In this document: in pieces, positions 1 to 6,740 of the stretch | Position numbering within the stretch: the stretch's first letter is position 1 | Layout: every line of letters starts with the position of its first letter | From: Frankiales bacterium | GTDB taxonomy: Bacteria > Actinomycetota > Actinomycetes > Mycobacteriales > SCTD01 | NCBI GenBank assembly: GCA_025966135.1 | Contig: JAOPVP010000015.1 | Coordinates: forward strand, 1-40,895 | Length of the DNA stretch: 40,895 bases | Direction: 5' to 3' | Notes under the pieces: generated by a model | The model's input: only the letters and a program-made list of their open reading frames with translations | Database searches by the model: none | Told to the model about the DNA's origin: nothing | Translations under genes and position numbers: made by a program

Positions 1-152
1 TGACGACCTGAGACGAGGCGCCGAGCGTGCTCGCGGTACTCCCGCGAGAGCTCCTCGACGAGTTCCTCACGGTCGGCCGCGACAGCCGTGTTCACGGCAT
101 GCGCGTACTGGTCGTGCAGCTCTTGGAGCTCTCGGTCGAAGTCGTCTGTCAT
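1..152 (-). CDS. Small hypothetical protein, cut by the left edge
   Basis: An open frame runs from an ATG at 152 down to base 1 without a stop, giving about 50 residues that begin MTDDFDRELQELHDQYAHAV. The visible part is strongly charged, rich in Glu, Arg and Leu, and probably a helical or coiled-coil segment; no cysteines, membrane segment or known motif is visible. A purine stretch (AGGACAGGGA) lies 7-17 nt before the ATG and could serve as ribosome binding site. It is in the same direction as the oxidoreductase pair but separated from it by about 155 bp holding a hairpin, so it is probably a separate transcript. I do not recognise the family. Confidence 0.55.
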   Translation of the reverse strand, partial: MTDDFDRELQELHDQYAHAVNTAVAADREELVEELSREYREHARRLVSGR

Positions 153-262
153 GGGGAAGTCCCTGTCCTTGGTTTTGTTCATCACCTTCCTCAACGGTCC
201 CTCCGCTGTGTGACATCCCTATGACGCAGTGAGATCGGTCTCGTGGCGCTCTCCTTGAGTTC

Positions 263-278
263 GCTCGGGTTCCCGAGC
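263..278. terminator. Compact GC hairpin downstream of the oxidoreductase pair
   Basis: GCTCGGG and CCCGAGC form a perfect 7-bp inverted repeat around a 2-nt centre. It lies 30 nt after the stop of the leftward oxidoreductase gene and before the next leftward gene. There is no T run, which is common for actinobacterial terminators. The termination role is inferred. Confidence 0.45.
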
Positions 279-307
279 AGATGTGGCATATGAGCGGACG
301 CAGGAGG

Positions 308-1255
308 TCAGACGGAGCGGCCGGCCGCCGTCCGGATGAGGTCGAGCGCCGCGGCGGTCTGGCGGGACTCCGCGAGGGGGAGCACCCAGCCGGGCCCCCC
401 GGTCAGGACCGAGGACATCTCCTCGACCATCACCCGGTAGGCGTCGGTGGCCGGCACGGGCACGCGCTCGGTGGTGGTCCCGTCCGACACCCACAGCGCG
501 GTCTCGTCGTCCTTCCACGACGTGTACGGCGCATCCCTCAGCTCGATCTCGCCGTCGCTGCCCGTGAGGACCAGCCACTGGCCGAGGCCCTCGTCGATCC
601 CGACCCGGATCTCTGCGCTGGCGCCGTCCCAGTCCAGGACCGCCTCCGTGGCGAGGTCGACCCCGCCGTCGGAGAAGCGAGAGCGGGCGCAGACATCAAC
701 GGGCAGCCCGCGCCCGATGGCCCAGAGGGCCGCACTGACGGCGTAGTGGCCCACGTCGTACAGCGCACCTCCTCCCCGGGTCGGGTCCAGCCGGTAGTTG
801 CCCTCGAGCTGCCCGGCGAAGGCGAAGCCGGCCGTGACGTGCTCGACCGTCCCGATCTCGGGTAGCCGCTGCTGGGCCAGCCGCACCCGCGGGTGCCAGC
901 GGTACCAGCTCGCCTCCACGACGAGCAGGTCGCCCCGGGCCCGCTCCATCTCGTCGACCTCGTCCGCGGTGAGCCCGATCGGCTTCTCGCAGAGCACGTG
1001 CTTGCCGGCGGCCAGCGCAGCCAGGGTCCACGGCAGGTGCGCCTCGTTGGACAGGCTGATGTAGACCGCGTCCACCGAGGGGTCAGCCAACACACCGTCG
1101 TACGAACTGTGCACCGCGAGCGGTCCTAATCCCTTGGCACGCAGGGGATCCCGGGCCGCTACCGCCTGCAGGACCGCACCCTCGGCTGCGTGCACGGCTG
1201 GCGCGAGGGCGACCCGGGCGATGTTGCCGGCGCCCAGGAAGCCCCAGCCGATCAT
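308..1255 (-). CDS. Gfo/Idh/MocA family NAD(P)-dependent oxidoreductase
   Basis: This 315-residue protein has the family layout. An N-terminal Rossmann fold has the dinucleotide motif GFLGAGNIA (residues 5-13) and the signature EKP (90-92), whose Lys is normally catalytic. It is followed by the alpha/beta C-terminal domain with a GGGALYDVGHY segment that usually contributes substrate-binding and catalytic residues. Family members oxidise or reduce sugars, inositols and related polyols, or trans-dihydrodiols; the substrate cannot be read from sequence. The start codon overlaps the end of the upstream gene by 4 nt (ATGA), so the two are translationally coupled and probably act on the same or successive substrates. 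Cytosolic. Family assignment is firm, reaction open. Confidence 0.88.
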   Translation of the reverse strand: MIGWGFLGAGNIARVALAPAVHAAEGAVLQAVAARDPLRAKGLGPLAVHSSYDGVLADPSVDAVYISLSNEAHLPWTLAALAAGKHVLCEKPIGLTADEVDEMERARGDLLVVEASWYRWHPRVRLAQQRLPEIGTVEHVTAGFAFAGQLEGNYRLDPTRGGGALYDVGHYAVSAALWAIGRGLPVDVCARSRFSDGGVDLATEAVLDWDGASAEIRVGIDEGLGQWLVLTGSDGEIELRDAPYTSWKDDETALWVSDGTTTERVPVPATDAYRVMVEEMSSVLTGGPGWVLPLAESRQTAAALDLIRTAAGRSV

Positions 1256-2850
1256 GCGGGGAGCGGGACCGGCAGGCCACCCTGGGCAGCCGACAGCGTC
1301 GCGGCCTGCATCACCGCGACGGTGCGCCGGCTGCTCTCGAGGGTGATGTCCATCGGCTCCCCGGACAGCAGCCGGTCGGCGAGCTGGCGGTGGAACGGCT
1401 GGGGCGGCGCCGACGGGACGGCGAGCAGGGTCTCGTGGGTGCGGCCGTCACCGTTGGGCACGAAGACCCGCAGGTCGGCCGGTGAGTCGGAGTGCGCGAG
1501 ACGATCCTCGAGCAGCGTCCCGACCGAGGACCGCGCGACGACCCGCTCGTGCCGCCAGTCACCGATGAGGCCGCCCCGCGTGCCCAGCACGTAGAACTTC
1601 GGCTTCAAGGCCGCGCTCAGATCGGAGTGGGTGAACTCCGCCTCGGCTCCGTCGACGAAGTGGAGGAGCACACGGGAGTGGTCGGCGTTCGTGACGTCGT
1701 GCCAGACGCGCTTGTGGCTGGTGGCGGAGACCCACTCGACCTCCTGGTCGAACAGGTCGAGCGCCCAGTCGAGGTAGTGGCTGCCCCAGTCGTAGATGGC
1801 GCCGCCCGAGACCGTCTCGTCGGAGTGCCAGTAGTTGCACGGGTGCCCATACCCACCGAGGAAGCTCTCGTAGTGGAACAGGTCGCCGATCTGGCCGCTG
1901 CGGACCACCTGCTTCAACGCCAGGTAGTCCGGGTCCCACCGGCGGTTCTGGTAGACCGCGAGCGCCAGTCCCCGCTCGGCCGCGACGGCGATCTGCTGGT
2001 CGGCCTCGGCGACGGTGAGACAGAACGGCTTCTCGACGACGACCGACTTGCCGGCCTCGAGGGCCTTCAGGGTCCACTCCGCATGGGAGCTCGGCGGCGT
2101 GCTGACCACCACCAGGTCGACGCCGTCGTCCTCGAGCAGGTCGCGACCGTCGGTGTGGCCCCGCACCTCGGGGGCGAGCGACCGAGCGGCGTCGAGACGC
2201 TGCGGGTTCGGGTCGCAGACGGCCGTCAGCGACAGGCCCTCGGTGAGCCCGATCGCGGCGTTGTGCTCGTGCCCGATCGCGCCGTAGCCGAGCACACCGA
2301 CCCGGACCGGTCGACCGTCCCGCTCACCGAGGATGTGCCGCAGCAGCCGGTGGACCAGGCGATGCCAGAGGGGGTCGCCGTACGAGGTCTGCGTGCTGCC
2401 GACCGTCAGCATGCCGATGCCGGTCGCGGGCCGCCAGCTCGCCACCGGGTGGTCGCTGAAGGCCACGTTGGCCGTGAGGACGATCTCGACGTCGTCCGCC
2501 ACCTTGTCCTGCAGTGGCCATTGCTCGGTCAGAAGCAGGTCGCCCACCGAGCGGTCCATCACCTGTCCGACGTCCCGACCGGGCCGCACCCGAACCTCGT
2601 GAAGGGGGGTGAGCCGACCGGGCACCAGGCCGGCGGCGTCGGTCACCGCGGTGCTGGCCGTGGGGCCCACGAGCAGGACGGGGACGTCAAGCGCAAGCAG
2701 CCGGTCCTCGAGCTGTTCGCTCAGGTCGGCAGCTCCAGCGACGAGCACCGCGTCCACGTCGGGCGTGAGTTCCGGCAGGATGTCGAGCCCGCAGCGGGCG
2801 AGGTAGGACGCCAAGGCGGGAGCGGGTCCGAGCAAGCTGACACGCGTCAT
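1252..2850 (-). CDS. ThuA-like domain fused to Gfo/Idh/MocA oxidoreductase
   Basis: At 532 residues this is far longer than a normal Gfo/Idh/MocA enzyme. Residues 1 to about 175 look like a divergent ThuA/glutamine-amidotransferase-like domain: it has alternating strand and helix segments and ends in a stretch (GIGMLTVGSTQTSYGDPLWH, about 144-163) resembling the ThuA C-terminal pattern. From about 182 a second Rossmann fold starts (GVLGYGAIG, 185-193), followed by a VVVEKPF catalytic-lysine motif and the family C-terminal domain. ThuA proteins are linked to trehalose and other disaccharide catabolism, often near such oxidoreductases, so the fusion suggests coupled sugar modification. It is the first gene of a two-gene operon with the 308-1255 gene (4-nt overlap). 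The ATG at 2850 has no clear Shine-Dalgarno but sits 7 nt from a TAGGGT hexamer. The oxidoreductase part is certain, the ThuA assignment likely. Confidence 0.82.
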   Translation of the reverse strand: MTRVSLLGPAPALASYLARCGLDILPELTPDVDAVLVAGAADLSEQLEDRLLALDVPVLLVGPTASTAVTDAAGLVPGRLTPLHEVRVRPGRDVGQVMDRSVGDLLLTEQWPLQDKVADDVEIVLTANVAFSDHPVASWRPATGIGMLTVGSTQTSYGDPLWHRLVHRLLRHILGERDGRPVRVGVLGYGAIGHEHNAAIGLTEGLSLTAVCDPNPQRLDAARSLAPEVRGHTDGRDLLEDDGVDLVVVSTPPSSHAEWTLKALEAGKSVVVEKPFCLTVAEADQQIAVAAERGLALAVYQNRRWDPDYLALKQVVRSGQIGDLFHYESFLGGYGHPCNYWHSDETVSGGAIYDWGSHYLDWALDLFDQEVEWVSATSHKRVWHDVTNADHSRVLLHFVDGAEAEFTHSDLSAALKPKFYVLGTRGGLIGDWRHERVVARSSVGTLLEDRLAHSDSPADLRVFVPNGDGRTHETLLAVPSAPPQPFHRQLADRLLSGEPMDITLESSRRTVAVMQAATLSAAQGGLPVPLPA

Positions 2851-2857
2851 CCCCCGA

Positions 2858-2863
2858 ACCCTA
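2858..2863 (-). promoter_or_regulatory. -10 hexamer TAGGGT for the oxidoreductase operon
   Basis: TAGGGT on the minus strand lies 7 nt from the ATG at 2850, which would put the transcription start on or next to the first codon (leaderless mRNA). No -35 element is obvious. Confidence 0.5.
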
Positions 2864-2877
2864 AGCGCCTCCCTGCC

Positions 2878-3546
2878 TCAAGCGCTCGTGACCGTGGCGA
2901 GGTCGTCGAGTCGACTGGCCTCCACGACCCCGCCCCCGGCGCGGCGGGCCCGTTCGAGGGCCGCCTCGGTGACCTGCTGCAGGTCAGCCGCAGTACTCGG
3001 TGCCGGCAGGTACCCCAAGGCGATGGACACTCGGGGGAAGGCGGCGGAGGAACCCGGGCGGCTGCGCTCGAGGGCGCGCGCATCGGCCCGGGACCTGGCC
3101 AGCACGCGCCGGGCCACGACCAGGCCTCGTACCCGGTCGGTGCGCGGCAGGAGCGCAGCCAGCTGGTCGACCCCGAGCCGCCCGTGGACGTCGCTGGCTC
3201 GCGAGCTGCGGGTCAGGATCTCGGTCGTCCGCATCACCAGCAGGTCCCCGGCCAGGTGACCCTTGGCCTGCATCCAGCCAGTGAGGCCGTCCAGGTCCAC
3301 GACGAGCAGGGACGGGGCACCGTGCCGGGCGGCCGAGGCCACCTCGTGGTGGAGCGCCTCCTCGAAGACCGGGCGGCTGAGCAGTCCGGTGAGCTTGTCC
3401 CGAGTGCGCGGCGTCGCCGGACGCAGCGCATCCTCGAGCACCGCGGCCGCGGCCGCGGGCAGGGCGGCAAGCACCGCCAGCGCCTCCGGGGGCAGAGGGC
3501 CACCCAGCCTGTCGGCCCACGCTGCGGCAACCCCGTCGTACGACAC
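2878..3546 (-). CDS. Degenerate GGDEF-domain protein
   Basis: The 222-residue product carries a GGDEF-type fold from about residue 48. DKLTGLLSR (50-58) matches the DxLTGLxNR entry motif and VVDLDGLTG (82-90) the metal/GTP segment, but the active-site loop reads GVDQL (125-129) instead of GG[D/E]EF. The protein therefore probably lacks diguanylate cyclase activity and may act as a GTP or c-di-GMP sensor or a partner protein; this is inference. The first 45 residues are Ala/Leu-rich with no clear sensor domain, membrane segment or signal peptide. The start is taken at GTG 3546, where GGAGGAG precedes closely (spacing is tight); a much longer upstream extension in this frame only shadows the oxidase gene. 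It diverges from the oxidase gene across about 80 bp. Confidence 0.75.
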   Translation of the reverse strand: MSYDGVAAAWADRLGGPLPPEALAVLAALPAAAAAVLEDALRPATPRTRDKLTGLLSRPVFEEALHHEVASAARHGAPSLLVVDLDGLTGWMQAKGHLAGDLLVMRTTEILTRSSRASDVHGRLGVDQLAALLPRTDRVRGLVVARRVLARSRADARALERSRPGSSAAFPRVSIALGYLPAPSTAADLQQVTEAALERARRAGGGVVEASRLDDLATVTSA

Positions 3547-3575
3547 GCTCCTCCATCGGCGGATCGGGTGCAGGG

Positions 3576-3604
3576 TTGACCTGGATCGCGGCAGACGTGA
3601 GGAT
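3576..3604 (+). promoter_or_regulatory. Sigma-70-like promoter for the aldonolactone/alditol oxidase
   Basis: TTGACC (3576-3581) is followed after 17 nt by GAGGAT (3599-3604), about 25 nt before the ATG. It is the best -35/-10 pair between the two divergent genes. Prediction by eye only. Confidence 0.45.
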
Positions 3605-3628
3605 TGTTCACATCTTCGGGAGGGATCT

Positions 3629-4924
3629 ATGAGCACCTGGCAGAACTGGGCCGGCAACCAAGCGATGTCGCCTGCGCAGGTTGCCCATCCGTCCGGTGCG
3701 GAGGAGATCGCCCAGACGGTCAAGGAGGCCGCCGCGGTCGGCCGACGGGTCAAGGCGATCGGCTCCGGGCACTCGTTCACCAGCATCGGCCTCACCGACG
3801 GGCTGCTGCTGCAGCTCGACCGCCACGACCGGCTGCTGTCCGCCGATGCCACCACCGGGCTGGTGACGGTCGAGGCCGGTCTGCCGCTGCACCAGCTCAA
3901 CGCGCTTCTCATGGAGCGCGGCCTCGGGCTGACCAACATGGGCGACATCGACGTCCAGACCGTTGCCGGGGCCATCTCCACCGGCACCCACGGCACCGGC
4001 CGGGACAGTGGCTCCATCGCCCACCAGGTCGTGGCGCTCGAACTCGTGCTTGCCGACGGCTCGATCGTGAGCTGCTCGCGCGCCGAGCGGCCTGAGCTGT
4101 TCGAGATGGCCCGCGTCGGGCTCGGTGCGCTCGGCGTCGTCTCGAGCGTGACCTTCCAGGCGGAGAAGGCCTTCGCGCTGCGAGCTGAGGACCGACCGAT
4201 GCCCCTGGACGAGGTCCTCGAGGGCTTCGAGGACCTCGTCGCCGCCAACGAGCACTTCGAGTTCTTCTGGTTCCCCCACACCCGGATGGCGCTCACCAAA
4301 CGCAACAACCGGGTCACCGAGCTCGAGCCCCTGTCCCGTACCCGTGCCTGGGTCGACGACAAGCTGCTGTCCAACCACGTGTTCTCGCTGACCTGCCGGC
4401 TCGGGTCCCTGGCACCGCGGCTCATCCCAGGGATCAACAAGATCGTCGCCCGGGCCCTGACCGCGCGCACCTACAGCGACCTGGCCCCCCACGTGTTCAC
4501 CTCGCCGCGCCGCGTGCGCTTCTGCGAGATGGAATACGCCATCCCCCGCGCCGACCTGCCAGCCGTCTTCCGTGAGCTGGTCGGTCTCCCGGAGCGGCTC
4601 GGCGAGCACATCAGCTTCCCCGTCGAGGTCCGGGTCGCTCCCGCCGACGACATCCCCCTGTCGACCGCCTCGGGACGCGACACCGCCTACATCGCCGTCC
4701 ACGTCTTCCGTGGGACCCGCTACGACCGCTACTTCAACGCCGTCGAGTCCCTCGTGGCCGGCGTCGGTGGCCGGCCACACTGGGGGAAGCTGCACAACCT
4801 CGACGCCGCCGAGCTTCAGAGGCGCTACCCGCGCTTCCAGGACTTCCAAGCGGTACGCCGGTCGGTCGACCCGCAGGGACTGTTCCGCAACGCCTACCTC
4901 GACAAGGTCCTCGGCCCGGTCTGA
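3629..4924 (+). CDS. FAD-linked sugar-lactone/alditol oxidase (ALO family)
   Basis: This 431-residue flavoprotein belongs to the D-arabinono-1,4-lactone oxidase / alditol oxidase / L-gulono-lactone oxidase group. The N-terminal PP-loop FAD-binding domain has GSGHSF (about residues 46-51), where the His is the usual covalent FAD attachment site, and TVAGAISTGTHGTG (about 112-125) for FAD contact. The C-terminal ALO domain ends with HWGKLHN and QGLFRNAYLDKVLG, typical of the family. Such enzymes oxidise aldonolactones or alditols with O2, giving H2O2, or with another acceptor. The ATG at 3629 has GGGAGGGA at good spacing, whereas an upstream in-frame start would run back through the GGDEF gene. 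The neighbouring oxidoreductases hint at polyol or sugar oxidation, but no pathway is proven. Confidence 0.88.
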   Translation: MSTWQNWAGNQAMSPAQVAHPSGAEEIAQTVKEAAAVGRRVKAIGSGHSFTSIGLTDGLLLQLDRHDRLLSADATTGLVTVEAGLPLHQLNALLMERGLGLTNMGDIDVQTVAGAISTGTHGTGRDSGSIAHQVVALELVLADGSIVSCSRAERPELFEMARVGLGALGVVSSVTFQAEKAFALRAEDRPMPLDEVLEGFEDLVAANEHFEFFWFPHTRMALTKRNNRVTELEPLSRTRAWVDDKLLSNHVFSLTCRLGSLAPRLIPGINKIVARALTARTYSDLAPHVFTSPRRVRFCEMEYAIPRADLPAVFRELVGLPERLGEHISFPVEVRVAPADDIPLSTASGRDTAYIAVHVFRGTRYDRYFNAVESLVAGVGGRPHWGKLHNLDAAELQRRYPRFQDFQAVRRSVDPQGLFRNAYLDKVLGPV

Positions 4925-4968
4925 CATCGGCCGCACGGTGAGACCCAGGGGGCCGAGCTGGGTGGAGC

Positions 4969-4988
4969 GGGGCCTGCGGGACGGCCCC
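4969..4988. terminator. First of two hairpins after the oxidase gene
   Basis: GGGGCC and GGCCCC pair around an 8-nt loop, 44 nt after the oxidase stop codon. It may be a weak terminator or mRNA-end stabiliser acting with the stronger hairpin just downstream. Confidence 0.35.
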
Positions 4989-5000
4989 AGGTCAGTACGA

Positions 5001-5030
5001 GAGGCCGCGACCCCTGTGGGGTGCGGCCTC
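5001..5030. terminator. Strong two-part hairpin terminator after the oxidase gene
   Basis: GAGGCCGC pairs with GCGGCCTC, and inside it ACCCC pairs with GGGGT around TGT, leaving only one bulged G. This gives a 13-bp stem. There is no T tract. The position, 76 nt past the oxidase stop, supports a rho-independent-like 3' end. Confidence 0.7.
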
Positions 5031-5236
5031 TCCGGCGGACTACGAAACCGTGCACCCCCCTCAGGAGCACGGGCCGACGACCGCGTCGGTGACAGGTTGC
5101 GTCCCCCTTGTCATCGGCGTGGCGTCTTGCCCGCAGTTGATCCGAAAGAACCAGATGCACTGGGCCAACGGGGTCAGCGGAAGGGGGATCCCCGCGGGTC
5201 ACCCGGATGGCCCGGCCCGAAAGGTGCCAGCGTCGG
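5031..5236. other. Non-coding stretch between terminator and next gene
   Basis: About 200 bp in which I see no convincing gene: the open frames here lack a ribosome site and have unlikely composition. Several short GC inverted segments occur in 5170-5230. I do not recognise a riboswitch class or small RNA. Confidence 0.4.
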
Positions 5237-5242
5237 TACCGT
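5237..5242 (+). promoter_or_regulatory. -10 hexamer TACCGT
   Basis: TACCGT ends 6 nt before the GTG at 5249, so the start codon would be at or next to the transcription start. It is the main reason for preferring GTG 5249 over ATG 5207. Confidence 0.55.
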
Positions 5243-5248
5243 TGCAGA

Positions 5249-6094
5249 GTGAGCGCCCCGACAGCCGTCGAACTACGCCGCGGCGTCCTGGCCGTGTCGG
5301 TGCTTCACGACCTCGACATCGAGCCCGCGAAGCTCGGGGTGACGCTCAGCGGCTCCCCTTCGGTATGGGTCTCCTGGGGCGAGTGCCGCCGGGCTCTCGC
5401 CGGTCACGACCCGGAGACCTCCATCGGCCGCGAGCGGCTCGCCCGGTGGTTGCAGGCGCGGCGGTGGGCCGACAACCTGCCACTGGAGGACCTCCGGGAG
5501 CGGCTGCGTCCTGCCGGCTTGCCCGTCGACCACGTCCTCCACCCCGGGCTGGACTGGGTTCGACGGCGCACCAGGGGCAACGCCCTGGACCTCGGGATGG
5601 GCGCGGTCGACATCGACCCGAACGACCCCGACCATGTGGTCCTGCTCCCTCAGCCGCTGCTCGACGCCCTTGGCCTCGACGCCGAACTGGAGTGGGCCCA
5701 GGCCGAGGTCTACCTGAACCGGATGGGCGCGGTCGCCGCCGAGCGCCTGAAGCTAGACGCGCGGGGTCAACTCCGACCCGTCGGCGACTGTGACGTCGTG
5801 ACCCTGCTCGGCTCAGCCACCCTCCGTTGCGCCATCGCGGAGGGAGCCTCCGGGATGGGCACCATCGTGGTGCCGATGCGGCGACGCGGCTGGACCCGAC
5901 TCGCCCTGGTCGACCCGGCCTTCGGTCCGGCCGCGGCCGCGGCCACCAAGGCGCAGGACCGCGGCTTCACCCGACCGCTGCTCGTCACCCCCGACGAGCT
6001 CGTCCTGGCCATGGACGGTGGCCGACCGGAGGTGCTCATCCTGCGCGAGCCCGCGGTCGACGAGCCCTGGGCAACGGACGTGCTGTACCGCTAG
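5249..6094 (+). CDS. Conserved-looking hypothetical protein, 281 aa
   Basis: An open frame of 281 residues with actinobacterial codon usage starts at GTG 5249, chosen because TACCGT lies 6 nt upstream; an ATG at 5207 would add 14 Arg-rich residues and lies upstream of that -10. The sequence is soluble, with no signal peptide, membrane segment or cysteine cluster. It is rich in Leu, Asp, Arg and Pro, has WVSWGECRRAL near residue 40 and GMGTIVVPMRRRGW in the C-terminal half, and ends in a compact alpha/beta-looking segment with LVTPDELVLAMDGGRPEVLIL. I do not recognise the family. It precedes maf and dusB on the same strand, but a 55-bp gap with direct repeats and a candidate promoter suggests separate transcription. 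Confidence 0.75.
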   Translation: MSAPTAVELRRGVLAVSVLHDLDIEPAKLGVTLSGSPSVWVSWGECRRALAGHDPETSIGRERLARWLQARRWADNLPLEDLRERLRPAGLPVDHVLHPGLDWVRRRTRGNALDLGMGAVDIDPNDPDHVVLLPQPLLDALGLDAELEWAQAEVYLNRMGAVAAERLKLDARGQLRPVGDCDVVTLLGSATLRCAIAEGASGMGTIVVPMRRRGWTRLALVDPAFGPAAAAATKAQDRGFTRPLLVTPDELVLAMDGGRPEVLILREPAVDEPWATDVLYR

Positions 6095-6100
6095 CCAGCT

Positions 6101-6140
6101 TCCCCGCTCAGGCACAGCTCCGCCTCCCCGCTCAGGCACA
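6101..6140 (+). repeat. Two 16-bp direct repeats upstream of maf
   Basis: TCCCCGCTCAGGCACA occurs identically at 6101-6116 and 6125-6140, a 24-bp period, directly before the maf start. The second copy ends in the candidate -10 region (CACAAT, 6137-6142). It may be a duplicated regulatory site or a simple tandem duplication. Confidence 0.7.
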
Positions 6141-6149
6141 ATGGAAGGT

Positions 6150-6740
6150 GTGCCCACCCGTCGACTCGTGCTTGCCTCTGCGTCGCCCGCGCGCTTGCGC
6201 CTGCTGCGCGACGCCGGCCTCTCGCCCGAACCACGCGTCAGCGGCGTGGACGAGTCCGACGTCACCGGCCGTTCTCACGAGGTGGTCCTGGAGCTCGCCA
6301 TCCGCAAGGCCCAGGCCGTTGCCGCCACCCAGGACGACGCCCTCGTCGTCGGCTGCGACTCGCTGCTCGAGCTCGACGGCCAGGTGCTGGGCAAGCCCTC
6401 CTCCCCTGCGGAAGCGGTTGCTCGTTGGCATGCCATGCGCGGTCGCTCCGGCTACCTGCTGACTGGGCACTGCGTCATCGACACACGGACCGGTGCCTCC
6501 GCCGCTGACGTGTGCTCGACCCTCGTGCACTTCGGCGAGCCCTCCGATGCCGAGATCGAGGCCTACGTCGCCACCGGTGAGCCGTTGCACGTCGCCGGCG
6601 CGTTCACGCTCGACGGGCGCTCAGCGGCCTTTCTCGCCGGCATTGAAGGCGACGCCGGCAACGTGATCGGTATCTCGCTGCCGATGGTCCGCGCGCTGCT
6701 GGCCAAGCTCGACGTTCCCCTGGTGGACCTGTGGCTCTGA
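6150..6740 (+). CDS. maf: Maf-like nucleoside triphosphate pyrophosphatase
   Basis: The 196-residue protein hydrolyses non-canonical or excess nucleoside triphosphates (family: dTTP/UTP or m7GTP) to monophosphate and pyrophosphate and is cytosolic. The signature LASASPARLRLL (about 8-19) gives the phosphate-binding loop with the SxSPRR-like motif, here SASPAR. GCDSLLEL supplies the catalytic Asp and GIEGDAGNVIGISLP is the C-terminal Maf signature. GTG 6150 is preferred because CACAAT ends 7 nt upstream; an in-frame ATG at 6141 would add three residues and overlap that hexamer. It overlaps dusB by 10 nt, so the two are co-translated. Substrate class cannot be fixed by eye. Confidence 0.9.
   Translation: MPTRRLVLASASPARLRLLRDAGLSPEPRVSGVDESDVTGRSHEVVLELAIRKAQAVAATQDDALVVGCDSLLELDGQVLGKPSSPAEAVARWHAMRGRSGYLLTGHCVIDTRTGASAADVCSTLVHFGEPSDAEIEAYVATGEPLHVAGAFTLDGRSAAFLAGIEGDAGNVIGISLPMVRALLAKLDVPLVDLWL

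Noticed and set aside
1492..3579. 695-aa plus-strand ORF
   Set aside because: It is antisense to the ThuA-Gfo fusion and the GGDEF gene and shows no protein motif.
3547..4470. Long leftward extension of the GGDEF ORF
   Set aside because: It is antisense to the ALO-family oxidase gene, whose motifs are clear; the extension is Ser/Arg-rich without any domain.
3608..4936. 442-aa minus-strand ORF
   Set aside because: It is the shadow of the oxidase gene, with Gly/Val/Asp/Gln-rich composition and no domain.
5031..5248. Possible c-di-AMP (ydaO) riboswitch
   Set aside because: It was considered because a KimA-type importer is in the window, but the conserved ydaO core is not recognisable here and the downstream gene is unrelated to potassium.
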